The position numbers and the translations under genes were made by a program. Positions 21,746 through 30,495 of a stretch of DNA of 33,282 nt are shown here, in pieces (positions within the stretch are counted from its first letter, which is position 1; the number at the start of each line of letters is the position of its first letter). The notes under the pieces are model-generated. The model did no database searches, was not told where the DNA came from, and worked only from the letters and a program-made list of their open reading frames with translations. This DNA is from Aquibacillus rhizosphaerae (GTDB taxonomy: Bacteria; Bacillota; Bacilli; Bacillales; Amphibacillaceae): positions 1 to 33,282 of the forward strand of contig NZ_JASTZU010000022.1 of assembly GCF_030282825.1 (NCBI RefSeq), in the 5' to 3' direction.

Positions 21746-22456
21746 ATGATTGGATGTATGTTTATTCATGGATTTACAGGTGGTCCGTATGAAGTAGAAC
21801 CACTAGCAAACTATTTGAGAGAAGTAACCGATTGGTATGTCGAGGTGCCCTGTCTTCCGGGACATGGTGAAACATTACAATTAGACTCAGTCAACTATCA
21901 GCAGTGGGTAGAGTTAGCTGAATCTTCATTTAAACAAGTTGCTGAAAAATGTGACAAGGTTTATCTTATCGGGTTTTCAATGGGAGGAATGATTGCGTCA
22001 TACCTTGCATCAAAGTATGAAGTGAATAAATTAATTCTTTTATCTACATCAAGGAAATATATTAGTTTTAGACAGATGACTATAGATATAGGTAGGTTTG
22101 CAATAGAGGGTATCAACGGTCAATTGAGAAGTAATAAGCTGTTCCAACACTATATGCAGAAAAAAGGACTTATACCAGTTAAAGCTTTTATAGAGTTTTT
22201 GAAGTGCATGAGGTTTACCAAACCACATCTAAAAAAAATCAAATGCCCAGTGCTGATTGCTCAAGGTATTCAAGATGGTATGGTACCATATAAATCGGTG
22301 TACTACTTGGATAAAGAAATTCCGGCTGAAACAGAAGTCATTTATTATCACGACTCGAAGCATCATATTTGTTTAGGCGACGACAAAGATACACTCATTC
22401 AAACCGTTTATTCTTACTTAAACCGAAAAAGTGAATACAATCATGAGGGGGTATAA
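21746..22456 (+). CDS. Alpha/beta-hydrolase, carboxylesterase Est30-like
   Basis: A 236-residue hydrolase: oxyanion segment FIHGFTGGPYE, PCLPGHGET, nucleophile elbow GFSMGG (Ser78), acid in IAQGIQDGMVP (Asp177) and catalytic His206 in SKHHICL. The arrangement matches small carboxylesterases/monoacylglycerol lipases of Bacilli (Est30 type). Natural substrates are unknown; short-chain esters are likely. ATG follows AAAAGGGG. The MFS gene starts 4 bp after its stop, so the two form an operon. Confidence 0.87.
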   Translation: MIGCMFIHGFTGGPYEVEPLANYLREVTDWYVEVPCLPGHGETLQLDSVNYQQWVELAESSFKQVAEKCDKVYLIGFSMGGMIASYLASKYEVNKLILLSTSRKYISFRQMTIDIGRFAIEGINGQLRSNKLFQHYMQKKGLIPVKAFIEFLKCMRFTKPHLKKIKCPVLIAQGIQDGMVPYKSVYYLDKEIPAETEVIYYHDSKHHICLGDDKDTLIQTVYSYLNRKSEYNHEGV

Positions 22457-22459
22457 AAC

Positions 22460-23962
22460 GTGAAGTTAAAATTAAATAATGAAAAAACACTGATCAATCC
22501 ACCATTTTATTATGGGTGGATTATTGTTTTTGTAAGCTGTTTAAGTGTGTTTTTTTCTGGACCTGGTCAAACTTTCTCAATATCTATATTTATTGACTAT
22601 TACATAGCTGATTTTGAATACTCTAGATCATTTGTGTCGGGAATTTATTCGACTGCAACACTGTGTGCTGGATTTAGTTTGTTTTTTATAGGTCGTTTAG
22701 TTGATCGGTTCGGGCAACGAGTTATGATGACAATTGTAGGTGTGATGTTAGCGATTGCATGTATTTGGAACGCATTCATCACAGGAGCGGTTATGATGTT
22801 TATCGGTATATTTCTACTTCGCTTATTTGGTCAGGGGTCTATGACTTTACTACCAAACACCTTAGTGCCTAAGTGGTTTATGTCAAAAAGGGGGAGAGCG
22901 CTCAGTGTAATGACTGTCGGTGGTTTCGCGGGTTCAGCATTATTCCCACCACTTAATACATGGATTATAGGTGTGGTCGGCTGGCGGAGTGCTTGGTTGA
23001 TTTTAGGTTTAGCATTGATTTTACTATTTGTCCCTCTTGCTATCTTACTTGTAAGAAATCAACCACAAGATATAGGAGAAACTCCTGATGGTAGTGGACT
23101 AAGAAGGGAAACAAATACTTCATTCAAACGGTGGAATATAAAAGACGTAACGAGAACGAAGACATTTTGGATTGTCTTGGTAATTATAAGTATCTTTCTT
23201 ACCTACTGGTTATTAATTAGCTATCCAACAAAGATTGCAGCTACTTTTTGGATCACTTTACTCGTTCTTTCGGTTCCAGTAATGATTTTACTTAAAGTTA
23301 ATAAAAAAAATAAAAAGTCTAATCATGAACAAGTAGTTAGTCCGAATGTGAAAGAAAATGAGATAAGTTGGAGTTTAAAAGAAGCGATGAGAACTCGAGC
23401 TTTTTGGTTTATACTTTTTTGCGTTAGTGTTCCTGCCTTAGTGAACACGGGTGTGACATTCCACATTGTATCGATTGCTGAAGGAAAAGGATTAACTGCA
23501 GGGACAGCTGCATTAGTATTGTCGTTAATGGCTATATTTGGTTTTCCTGTCAGTTTTGTTGTTGGTTATTTAGTTGATCGCTATGCAGTACATTACATAC
23601 TTGCGGTTACATTTATAGGTCATATCGTGTCATTAGGAATATTGTGGTTTGTAGATTCCACTTTTACGGCTATCATTTTTGGAGTTGTTTGGGGCATTGT
23701 CAATGGATTTGAGCGGATTGCTCTAAATATTGTATGGCCAAACTATTTCGGAATGCGATACTTAGGGAGTATAAAGGGATTGGCACAAACAAGTATGGTA
23801 GTAGCGTCTGCCCTAGGTCCACTTCCATTTGGATTGTTTTATGATAATTTTGGAGGCTACCAAGAAGTAATTATTCTTGTTATGTTATTTCCAATTACAG
23901 CTGCTATTCTGGCATTACTTTCACCACAACCTAACTATGATTCGTATCAACAAGGAAAATAA
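22460..23962 (+). CDS. MFS transporter (12 TM)
   Basis: A 500-residue major facilitator with twelve predicted helices in two halves joined by a charged loop (about 275-305). The loop-2 motif FIGRLVDRFGQR and its second-half counterpart VVGYLVDRYAVH are the MFS motif A repeats; motif MSKRGRALS is also present. The start PPFYYGWIIVFV resembles monocarboxylate/oxalate-formate type MFS members. The substrate is unknown; the esterase partner suggests release and transport of the same compound, an inference. The start is GTG 22460 after GAGGGGG with 8 nt spacing. Confidence 0.85.
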   Translation: MKLKLNNEKTLINPPFYYGWIIVFVSCLSVFFSGPGQTFSISIFIDYYIADFEYSRSFVSGIYSTATLCAGFSLFFIGRLVDRFGQRVMMTIVGVMLAIACIWNAFITGAVMMFIGIFLLRLFGQGSMTLLPNTLVPKWFMSKRGRALSVMTVGGFAGSALFPPLNTWIIGVVGWRSAWLILGLALILLFVPLAILLVRNQPQDIGETPDGSGLRRETNTSFKRWNIKDVTRTKTFWIVLVIISIFLTYWLLISYPTKIAATFWITLLVLSVPVMILLKVNKKNKKSNHEQVVSPNVKENEISWSLKEAMRTRAFWFILFCVSVPALVNTGVTFHIVSIAEGKGLTAGTAALVLSLMAIFGFPVSFVVGYLVDRYAVHYILAVTFIGHIVSLGILWFVDSTFTAIIFGVVWGIVNGFERIALNIVWPNYFGMRYLGSIKGLAQTSMVVASALGPLPFGLFYDNFGGYQEVIILVMLFPITAAILALLSPQPNYDSYQQGK

Positions 23963-23993
23963 AAAGCTGATCCAACGGGATCAGCTTTTTTTG
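23961..23993. terminator. Bidirectional terminator between the MFS and EamA genes
   Basis: AAAAAGCTGATCC, a 4-nt loop and GGATCAGCTTTTTTT. The stop codon of the convergent EamA gene lies inside the downstream arm. Confidence 0.9.
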
Positions 23994-24892
23994 CGTTCGG
24001 AGATAGTTATTTTTGTTTTTCTCGAGGTGCTTACAATAAATAAAAAAAGTCCAAAAATAACAATCGTACCACCAAGCCACTGTGTCCATGTAATTTGTTC
24101 TCCTAAAACGATGTAAGCAAGAATGGATGCACCAACTGGTTCAAAAACAATACCCATTGAAATAAAAGAAGTGCTGACCCATTTGAGTGCCCAATTAAAT
24201 AAGGTATGCCCAAAAAAAGTAGGAACAATAGCAAGAGCAATGAAAATCCACCAATGGGTTGCTGGATAATTCACAAATGAATGTTGTAATACAATATTGT
24301 AAATAACTAAAGTAATGGAACTTATTCCATAGACAACAAAAGTGTAGGTCATAAGGGAAACTCGCTTCCGTACATTTTGCCCCATTAAAAAATATACGGT
24401 GATCATAATCGCTCCTATGATAGCTAACAAATCACCAAATAATGCAGCTCCATTGATTTGAAAGTCTCCATAGCCAATAATAACGCTACCTGTAAGAGCA
24501 ATAAGCATACTGATAATAGCAGCGGGTGAAAAACGTTCTTTGAAAAACAAGTATGTTCCTAGAAAAGCAAATAGAGGTTGTAATGTTACAAGTACAACGG
24601 AGCTCGCGACCGATGTATAATTTAACGATTCAAACCAAAAAATAAAATGAAATGCTAAAAAAATACCAGCAAGTGCGGAAAAAAGCCAATCTTTTTTGGA
24701 AATAAGTTTAAACTCTTTATTATGTTTAAGGAGCACGTACGGTGCCATGATCAGCACGGCAAAAAGCAAGCGGTAATTTGCAATGATAGAGGCCGGAGCA
24801 GTATTAGCTAACTTTACTAACACAGCAGCTGAAGAGACTGATATTACTCCAATAATTATAGCGATAAATGGATTTAGGGGAGGTTTATTCAT
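23981..24892 (-). CDS. EamA/DMT-family transporter
   Basis: A 303-residue drug/metabolite transporter with ten helices in two EamA repeats. N-terminal repeat: AVLVKLANTAPASIIANYRL. End of that repeat: LVTLQPLFAFLGTYLFFKERF. C-terminal repeat end: GIVFEPVGASILAYIVLGEQI, followed by GGTIVIFGLFLF. Proteins of this group export amino acids or small metabolites; the substrate is not predictable. ATG 24892 follows AAGGAG with 6 nt spacing. The last codons lie inside the shared terminator hairpin. Confidence 0.87.
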   Translation of the reverse strand: MNKPPLNPFIAIIIGVISVSSAAVLVKLANTAPASIIANYRLLFAVLIMAPYVLLKHNKEFKLISKKDWLFSALAGIFLAFHFIFWFESLNYTSVASSVVLVTLQPLFAFLGTYLFFKERFSPAAIISMLIALTGSVIIGYGDFQINGAALFGDLLAIIGAIMITVYFLMGQNVRKRVSLMTYTFVVYGISSITLVIYNIVLQHSFVNYPATHWWIFIALAIVPTFFGHTLFNWALKWVSTSFISMGIVFEPVGASILAYIVLGEQITWTQWLGGTIVIFGLFLFIVSTSRKTKITISERKKS

Positions 24893-24943
24893 AAGTATCT
24901 CCTTGTATAAATATCATTTTTTCTTATTCTAACACTCAATTGT

Positions 24944-24972
24944 TTGAAAATCATTTCTAATACAGGTAGAAT
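24944..24972 (+). promoter_or_regulatory. Sigma-A promoter of cshA with long leader
   Basis: -35 TTGAAA (24944-24949) and -10 TAGAAT (24967-24972) are 17 bp apart. Transcription would start near 24979, about 240 nt before the start codon. Confidence 0.65.
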
Positions 24973-25021
24973 TAGTAAACAGAGTGTGATAAGATGTAAT
25001 AATCCATGAGTGATCGCTAAT

Positions 25022-25055
25022 AAGGCCTCTTCCGCGTGTGGAGGAAGGCTTTTTT
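25022..25055 (+). terminator. Attenuator-like hairpin in the cshA leader
   Basis: AAGGCC and TTCC (25022-25033, with a 2-nt bulge) pair with GGAAGGC plus the first Ts (25043-25052), followed by a T-run to 25055. If transcription starts near 24979 it would be an attenuator; otherwise it ends an upstream transcript. The stem is bulged. Confidence 0.5.
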
Positions 25056-25169
25056 CACGTTAAAAAGTTAGACTTATAAATAGTCTGTTCGAAGTTATCG
25101 AACATTAATAATAAAGTGAAAATAAATCGTTGTCGATAACCTCGACTAAAAACCGTGAATTTTAACGTG
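25056..25169 (+). promoter_or_regulatory. Structured, possibly bistable RNA leader of cshA
   Basis: CACGTTAAAA (25056-25065) and TTTTAACGTG (25160-25169) form a perfect 10-bp long-range helix. It encloses AGACT/AGTCT (25070-25074 with 25082-25086), GTTCGA/TCGAAC (25087-25092 with 25098-25103) and GTCGA/TCGAC (25132-25136 with 25142-25146). GTTATCGA (25094-25101) is also perfectly complementary to TCGATAAC (25133-25140), so a long pairing competes with the last two hairpins. This two-state layout suggests a regulatory leader (temperature, helicase autocontrol or ligand). It resembles no riboswitch class I know. Confidence 0.55.
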
Positions 25170-25222
25170 GTTAACATAAAGTGCTGACTATGAGATTTAG
25201 AAAAAAAGGAGTAGAAAGAAAA

Positions 25223-26698
25223 TTGACTACATTTAAAGAACTAAGTGTTTCTAAACCAATAATGAAAGCTCTTGAACAAATGGGATTTGAGGAAGCTACA
25301 CCCATTCAGGAACAAACAATTCCATTAGGTATGCAAGGTAAAGATGTTATTGGACAAGCGCAAACAGGTACAGGTAAAACTGCAGCATTTGGTATTCCAA
25401 TGATTGAAAAGATTGATAAAGATGTGAAGAAAATTCAAGGGCTAGTTGTTGCCCCTACAAGAGAATTGGCTATCCAAGTATCAGAAGAAATACACAGACT
25501 TGGAAAGTTTAAGGGTGTTAAAACGCTTCCTGTTTACGGTGGTCAACATATGGATCGTCAAATAAGAGCGTTGAAAGACGGACCGCATATTGTTGTTGCA
25601 ACGCCAGGTCGTCTTTTAGATCATATCCGTAGAAAAACAATTAATATTAGTAATGTTCACACAGCAGTGTTGGATGAAGCAGACGAAATGCTTAACATGG
25701 GTTTCATTGATGATATCCGTGACATCTTAAAATCAATTCCTGAACAAAGACAAACATTACTATTTTCAGCAACAATGCCAAAAGAAATAAGAGATATTGC
25801 TTCAACTCTAATGAAGAAGCCAGAAGAAGTAAAAGTGAAGTCTAAAGAGATGACTGTATCAAATATTGATCAATTTTTCGTTGAAGTACACGAAAAGCAA
25901 AAATTTGACACATTAACAAATTTACTTGACATTCATGCTCCAGAACTTGCTATTATTTTTGGACGTACGAAAAAGCGAGTAGATGAAGTAACAGAAGGTC
26001 TTCATGCTCGTGGATTTCGTGCAGAAGGTATTCACGGAGACCTAACTCAAGGGAAGCGTATGTCAGTCTTAAATAAGTTTAAAAGTGGACGTATTGAAAT
26101 ATTAGTTGCAACAGACGTAGCAGCTCGTGGCTTAGATATTTCAGGTGTTACACACGTGTATAACTTAGATGTACCACAAGATCCAGAAAGCTATGTACAC
26201 CGAATTGGTCGTACTGGTAGAGCTGGTAAAGGTGGGGAAGCTATTACCTTTATTACTCCTAGAGAGATGCCGCACCTTCACTTAATTGAAAAGGTAACAA
26301 AGAGCAAGATAGCTCGTTTGACGCCACCTTCAATGGATGAAGCACGTCGTGGACAACAACAATTAACTGTTGAAAAATTAATCTCTACGATTGATAAAAA
26401 AGATTTACAAGATTATCGTGAAACTGCATCAGAATTATTAGAACAATATGATTCCGCAACTGTTGTTTCAGCTGCTTTAAAAATGTTAACGAAAGAGCGC
26501 CGTAATGCGCCGGTTACATTGACATCGGTTCAACCTGTAAGTGTTAAAGGTGGACCAAAAGGTGGTAAGAAAAACTACAGAGGTGGCAACAAACGTAATA
26601 ATTTTTCTCAAAAAGGCAAGCCAACTGGAAGAAATCGCAAATTCCAAAATAAACGCGGGTCTAACAATAACAATAGCAACCGCCAACAAAACTATTAA
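25223..26698 (+). CDS. cshA: DEAD-box ATP-dependent RNA helicase CshA
   Basis: An RNA helicase (491 aa from the chosen start) acting in mRNA decay, ribosome assembly and cold adaptation. Motifs in order: Q motif [24 protein letters not shown], Ia PTRELA, Ib [38 protein letters not shown] basic, Gly/Asn-rich tail (about 440-491) should bind RNA. Family start MTTFKEL and the AAAGGAG at 25205-25211 favour TTG 25223 over an in-frame TTG at 25181. In B. subtilis cshA lies near ydcA-acpS, as here. The long structured leader suggests post-transcriptional control. Confidence 0.94.
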   Translation: MTTFKELSVSKPIMKALEQMGFEEATPIQEQTIPLGMQGKDVIGQAQTGTGKTAAFGIPMIEKIDKDVKKIQGLVVAPTRELAIQVSEEIHRLGKFKGVKTLPVYGGQHMDRQIRALKDGPHIVVATPGRLLDHIRRKTINISNVHTAVLDEADEMLNMGFIDDIRDILKSIPEQRQTLLFSATMPKEIRDIASTLMKKPEEVKVKSKEMTVSNIDQFFVEVHEKQKFDTLTNLLDIHAPELAIIFGRTKKRVDEVTEGLHARGFRAEGIHGDLTQGKRMSVLNKFKSGRIEILVATDVAARGLDISGVTHVYNLDVPQDPESYVHRIGRTGRAGKGGEAITFITPREMPHLHLIEKVTKSKIARLTPPSMDEARRGQQQLTVEKLISTIDKKDLQDYRETASELLEQYDSATVVSAALKMLTKERRNAPVTLTSVQPVSVKGGPKGGKKNYRGGNKRNNFSQKGKPTGRNRKFQNKRGSNNNNSNRQQNY

Positions 26699-26707
26699 TT
26701 AATAAGT

Positions 26708-26738
26708 AAAATGCCACATATTTATGTGGCATTTTTTT
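26708..26738 (+). terminator. Terminator after cshA
   Basis: AAATGCCACATA (26709-26720) and TATGTGGCATTT (26723-26734) are perfect complements followed by TTTT. Confidence 0.9.
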
Positions 26739-27810
26739 ATAATGATATTTCTTTTCTTTTAAAAAACCAGCTACATAACAAACCTATAAGTAAAATTGCA
26801 CCACCATAACCTACAATGGGATAGAAATAATGTATGATTGTAGAAAAGCCTATTTGTCCCATGAGTAAAGCGGTGATGGTAGTTAGGATTATGATGGATT
26901 TATGACTTAGATTTTTGACAAAAGAAAACCGTGAAACAAATCCAAATAGATTACTAACTGCTGTTGTGTATATTTGTGCAACAAGTACGATAGTAAAGAG
27001 AAGCTTAAGAAGAGGTGAGATGTTGTGGGTAACTGTTAGCATCGGTACTTCTGCCAAAGATGAATCCATAATGGTTGTCATAATACTGTAATTTATAGCT
27101 ACAATGCTAATACCTAATCCGAGTCCACCGACCAAAGCACCCCAGAACAATGTTTTACGCTCTTTTGTCTTTGCACCAAGTGGAGATAATATCGCTATTG
27201 CTATAATTAAATTTAGTGCTGTATAGCTTATTGCAGACATAAACCAGTTAGGAGAGATCGATTCTAATGTACGTGTGAAATTAATTTCTTCTTGTGAGAG
27301 AGAATTATTAACTAAACTAAATAATGTAACAAATAACATGAAAGCAAATAAGAAAGGAACAACATAGCTAATCGCATTGACAACAATCGTTAGTCCTTTT
27401 AAGACAGTTACTAATGTTATGATAGCCATAAAAATAGTGCCGATAATGGTTGGGATATTAAACTGTTCATATAAGATAGCACCTGTACCGGCAATCATTG
27501 TAGCTAAAGCACCGAATAAAATTATAGTAATGATAATGTCAATCATGCTTCCTATAATTAAGCCGTTGGCATGGCGTACAACAGTAACATAAGAATTTGC
27601 TTGTAGCTTGTGTCCTAAGACTAGGATGGTATAACCAAAGAAGAAAAAAAGAAGGCTAGATAACAAAATGCCCCATATCCCCATAACACCAAAAGTAGTA
27701 AAAAATTGAAGTACTTCCTGACCTGTAGCAAAACCAGCACCTACAATCGTACCTATGTATGTTGCTGCAATTTTAAAAATACTTCCTCCGTTTGTAGATA
27801 AATAATTCAC
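26737..27810 (-). CDS. ykvI: YkvI-family membrane transporter
   Basis: A 357-residue membrane protein with about ten helices. The first helix carries the YkvI-type signature YIGTIVGAGFATGQEVLQFF; LNLIIAIAILSPLGAKTKERK follows in the second half. YkvI proteins are distant members of the APC/LeuT-fold superfamily with no established substrate. The start is GTG 27810 behind GGGGGGAT. Transcription is convergent with cshA and the cshA terminator borders its 3' end. Gene symbol by family resemblance, not by locus order. Confidence 0.78.
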   Translation of the reverse strand: MNYLSTNGGSIFKIAATYIGTIVGAGFATGQEVLQFFTTFGVMGIWGILLSSLLFFFFGYTILVLGHKLQANSYVTVVRHANGLIIGSMIDIIITIILFGALATMIAGTGAILYEQFNIPTIIGTIFMAIITLVTVLKGLTIVVNAISYVVPFLFAFMLFVTLFSLVNNSLSQEEINFTRTLESISPNWFMSAISYTALNLIIAIAILSPLGAKTKERKTLFWGALVGGLGLGISIVAINYSIMTTIMDSSLAEVPMLTVTHNISPLLKLLFTIVLVAQIYTTAVSNLFGFVSRFSFVKNLSHKSIIILTTITALLMGQIGFSTIIHYFYPIVGYGGAILLIGLLCSWFFKRKEISL

Positions 27811-27944
27811 TTAATCCCCCCAGTCAACCTTGGTAATATTATATAAAAAATTCACAATAAGTGGAAATTATCTTCTTGTAATTAGTTTATCATTTTCACA
27901 AAAAAATAGGCTTTGTTTTAGCAAAATTCTACTAAAGCGTTATA

Positions 27945-27985
27945 AATAAAAGCTGCCTACAAGCTAATTCTAGCGAGTAGGCAGC
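27945..27985 (-). terminator. Terminator of the 148-aa membrane protein gene
   Basis: GCTGCCTAC (27952-27960) and GTAGGCAGC (27977-27985) form a 9-bp perfect stem with an inner GCTA/TAGC. On the minus strand it is followed by TTTTATTTAT. Confidence 0.85.
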
Positions 27986-27992
27986 AATATAA

Positions 27993-28439
27993 CTAGCTTA
28001 TATATAAAGCGATTAGGGATATGGCGGGAATTGCGTTCACTGTTGCCATTCCTAGAAAAAGTAGTGTGTTGATATAAGGTTTGTGTTCAGCTGAATTATT
28101 TTGAGGTACCATTTGTAGTTCCCTATAAGCTAAAAGTACATGAACGGTTGCGAAAAGTAATACTCCCAAAATTATGATTGTAGCAACAGCAACACTGAAG
28201 TCTGTTATGATAACATCTTGTTTTAGAATAAAACCAACTATGATAAATAAAATGGGTAGTGTCGCTATTAAAGCAACCCGGATAAAATAACGTGACTGTT
28301 CTGTTTGGAGTATCTCTTGGTTTAATTTGTCATACTCCATTCTATATCGGACGCTTTTTATTAATTTTTTGAAAGAAATAAGGATTCCGAGTACTGAAAT
28401 AACTGAAGCTAAAGCAAATAACCAAGCGGGATTAATCAT
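27993..28439 (-). CDS. Hypothetical membrane protein (148 aa)
   Basis: Four hydrophobic segments (about 3-22, 54-74, 80-102, 125-146) with a charged helical loop after the first (KKLIKSVRYRMEYDKLNQEI). I recognise no family. I start it at ATG 28439 because GGGAGTG lies 7 nt upstream; an in-frame ATG at 28454 overlaps that ribosome site. It follows the rhomboid gene by 55 bp on the same strand and ends at a strong terminator, so the two may be one operon. Confidence 0.7.
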   Translation of the reverse strand: MINPAWLFALASVISVLGILISFKKLIKSVRYRMEYDKLNQEILQTEQSRYFIRVALIATLPILFIIVGFILKQDVIITDFSVAVATIIILGVLLFATVHVLLAYRELQMVPQNNSAEHKPYINTLLFLGMATVNAIPAISLIALYIS

Positions 28440-28494
28440 ATCAACCACTCCCATAAATTTTGTGAATAAGTTTGTTTATTTTTGAGTGTACATA

Positions 28495-29253
28495 TTAAAA
28501 GAAGTTAGATAATAATCCAAAAAGTACTAAAAGGGCTATTATAGTCCAGATAATGGGACCAATATATTTCTTGTATCGGTATCTTTTTTTGTTCCAACGA
28601 TTAGGATCAAAGGGTATGGATTCATCTTTAGTTCTCTTGCGATTTCTGTAAATCGAAAAAGGTTCTACGTTGTGTAAAATAATTGGACCAAAAGCGAGAC
28701 CACTAATAACCCCAAATAAATGTGCAGATATATTAATGTTAGACTGAACAAATGTCATAACTAAACCAATGACTAAAATTGTTGTAACAATCTGCGCATT
28801 TGCACGATCAATTAAGTCTTTTCTAAGGAAAACCATGTATAGGTAGACTCCAAACAAACCATAAATGGCTCCAGAAGCACCTAGATGGGTATAATAGGGA
28901 CTAGATTCCAAATAGTAAGTGAAAATATTAGCTATAATCCCCGTGGCTAAATAGACTAAGATAAACTTAAACTTTCCAAGCATCTGTTCTAATGCAGGTC
29001 CAAATAAGACTAAAGAAAAAGAATTGAATAGTACATGTGTCGTACCACTATGCAAGAAGATTGGTGTTATATGTCTCCAATACTCTCCCTGTTCAACTAA
29101 TAAATTCACCCCTATACCCCATTGCAGTATAAAGTTGCCTAATGGAGAACCAAGTGCGATTAAAAGCCATATAACGAGTTGTATGGCTACAATTGTGCTT
29201 ACAATTGGATAAAATCGAATGAAATCTTTAAAACTTTCTGTCCGAATAAACAT
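28495..29253 (-). CDS. ydcA: Rhomboid intramembrane serine protease (YdcA-like)
   Basis: A 252-residue rhomboid protease cleaving within membranes. Catalytic serine in GASGAIYG (Ser127), histidine in SAHLFGVISG (His178), and the HVLFN segment with Asn77 that supports the oxyanion hole. There are six core helices plus a seventh after a basic loop (RNRKRTKDE). Position upstream of and divergent from acpS matches B. subtilis ydcA. ATG 29253 follows AAAGGAG. Natural substrates are unknown. Confidence 0.88.
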   Translation of the reverse strand: MFIRTESFKDFIRFYPIVSTIVAIQLVIWLLIALGSPLGNFILQWGIGVNLLVEQGEYWRHITPIFLHSGTTHVLFNSFSLVLFGPALEQMLGKFKFILVYLATGIIANIFTYYLESSPYYTHLGASGAIYGLFGVYLYMVFLRKDLIDRANAQIVTTILVIGLVMTFVQSNINISAHLFGVISGLAFGPIILHNVEPFSIYRNRKRTKDESIPFDPNRWNKKRYRYKKYIGPIIWTIIALLVLFGLLSNFF

Positions 29254-29386
29254 AATAGTCTCCTTTAATTAAATTTCTACTTATATATAATACGTTACTA
29301 ACTATGTTATTCACAAATAAAAACATTAGGTTATGTTGGATGACCTTTACTAGGTTAAGTTATACTTAACACAGTAAAAAAAATAA

Positions 29387-29937
29387 GGCTGTTTTCTGAG
29401 AGATGTTGTTATTTCATACTTAATATAAAGTTCGCATTAAATATTATTAACTTTTGTAAAATTCTTTTCTGTTTGAGTGTTGATTGAGATGTAGTATTTC
29501 GTTCTGGCAGAATACTCCGCTTTCCACGGGCGCGGCTTCAGCTAACTCAGAAGAAGATCGCTTCTGAGTGGATCTTCAGCTCGTGCTGTTCCCGTAGGAG
29601 TCTCCGTATTCTGCCTTCACTGTTTTAATTTTCTATTTAATGACGAGTTTATATCCACATTACTGTTTGTAGTGCAATTCATTTCTTTGTTTAAGAAAAA
29701 TTACTCAAGCGGAGAAAAAATGCGAGACTCCAGTGGGAAAGGAACAGTCTGAAGGCCCCGCAGGGAGCGTCCTTTGCGAGCGAGGAGACTGAAGCGTTCC
29801 CCACGGAAAGCGAGTGTTTTTTCATAGCGCTTGATCAATACTCATCTTGTAAAGACAAAAGAAAATCACACTAAGATTAGTGCGGACTTTATATCAAGTT
29901 TGACGGTTGTAAAGCAATAATGGTTAAGAAAAGAGCC
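29387..29937. mobile_element. Non-coding MITE-like repeat, copy 2 (551 bp) with 8-bp target duplication
   Basis: The most complete copy. Left end GGCTGTTTTCTGAGAGATG; right end, read inward, GGCTCTTTTCTTAACCATT. Both continue to TATAAAGT[T/C]CGCA[T/C]TAA (29421-29437; complement 29878-29895), giving about 55-bp inverted ends. Flanking AAAAATAA at 29379-29386 and 29938-29945 is a perfect 8-bp direct repeat. Inner arms in opposite orientation lie at about 29515-29605 and 29723-29815; the first has its own CTCAGAAG/CTTCTGAG hairpin (29546-29568). The ends and the 8-bp duplication match the ISL3 family, so a transposase acting in trans is likely. No open frame. It ends 22 bp before acpS. Confidence 0.82.
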
Positions 29938-29959
29938 AAAAATAAAGGTTGGATTATTT

Positions 29960-30316
29960 ATGATTAAAGGAATAGGTATAGATATTGTTGAATTAGAACG
30001 GATAAAAACTAGTCTGAATAATAGTAATCGTTTTTTGCAAAGGATTTTAACGGACAATGAAATAGAAATATATAGCGATTTACGTTCAGATAGAAGAAAA
30101 TTAGAATTTTTAGCTGGTAGGTTTGCGGCAAAAGAAGCATACTCTAAAGCGGTCGGGACTGGAATAGGTAAATTGAGCTTTAAAGATATAGAAGTAATTA
30201 GGTTAGCAAGTGGCGCTCCAAAGCTTATTGTAAAAGATTCAAAATCGGCTAATATATTTGTTTCGATATCACATAGCGAGGCGTACGCAATTGCTCAAGT
30301 AATTATTGAAGAATAA
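29960..30316 (+). CDS. acpS: Holo-[acyl-carrier-protein] synthase
   Basis: Transfers 4'-phosphopantetheine from CoA to apo-ACP, enabling fatty-acid synthesis. 118 residues, normal for AcpS. Motifs: GIGIDIVELERI (Mg ligand Asp8), FLAGRFAAKEAYSKA (Glu59) with GTGIG, and SISHSEAYA near the C-terminus. ATG 29960 follows AAAGGTTGG. A mobile element inserted 22 bp upstream, so the native promoter is displaced or lies in the repeat; essentiality of acpS means expression must be preserved. Gene order ydcA, acpS, ydcC recalls B. subtilis. Confidence 0.95.
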   Translation: MIKGIGIDIVELERIKTSLNNSNRFLQRILTDNEIEIYSDLRSDRRKLEFLAGRFAAKEAYSKAVGTGIGKLSFKDIEVIRLASGAPKLIVKDSKSANIFVSISHSEAYAIAQVIIEE

Positions 30317-30495
30317 TCATAGAATTAAGAAATCAAATGTTAAGTGTTTAAATATAGCTCTATTTTCCCTGATAAGTCTAGCAATTAAAGAGAAAAACAA
30401 TAAATAATTACTACACTTTTTTGGGACATGTTAGGCTAGTCTGCATAATCAGATAGTTTGTCTCATATATTTTAGTGCGGGTAGGAGGGAACATT

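Noticed and set aside
29905-29937. Promoter for acpS supplied by the repeat (TTGACG at about 29910)
   Set aside because: No acceptable -10 at 16-18 bp spacing.
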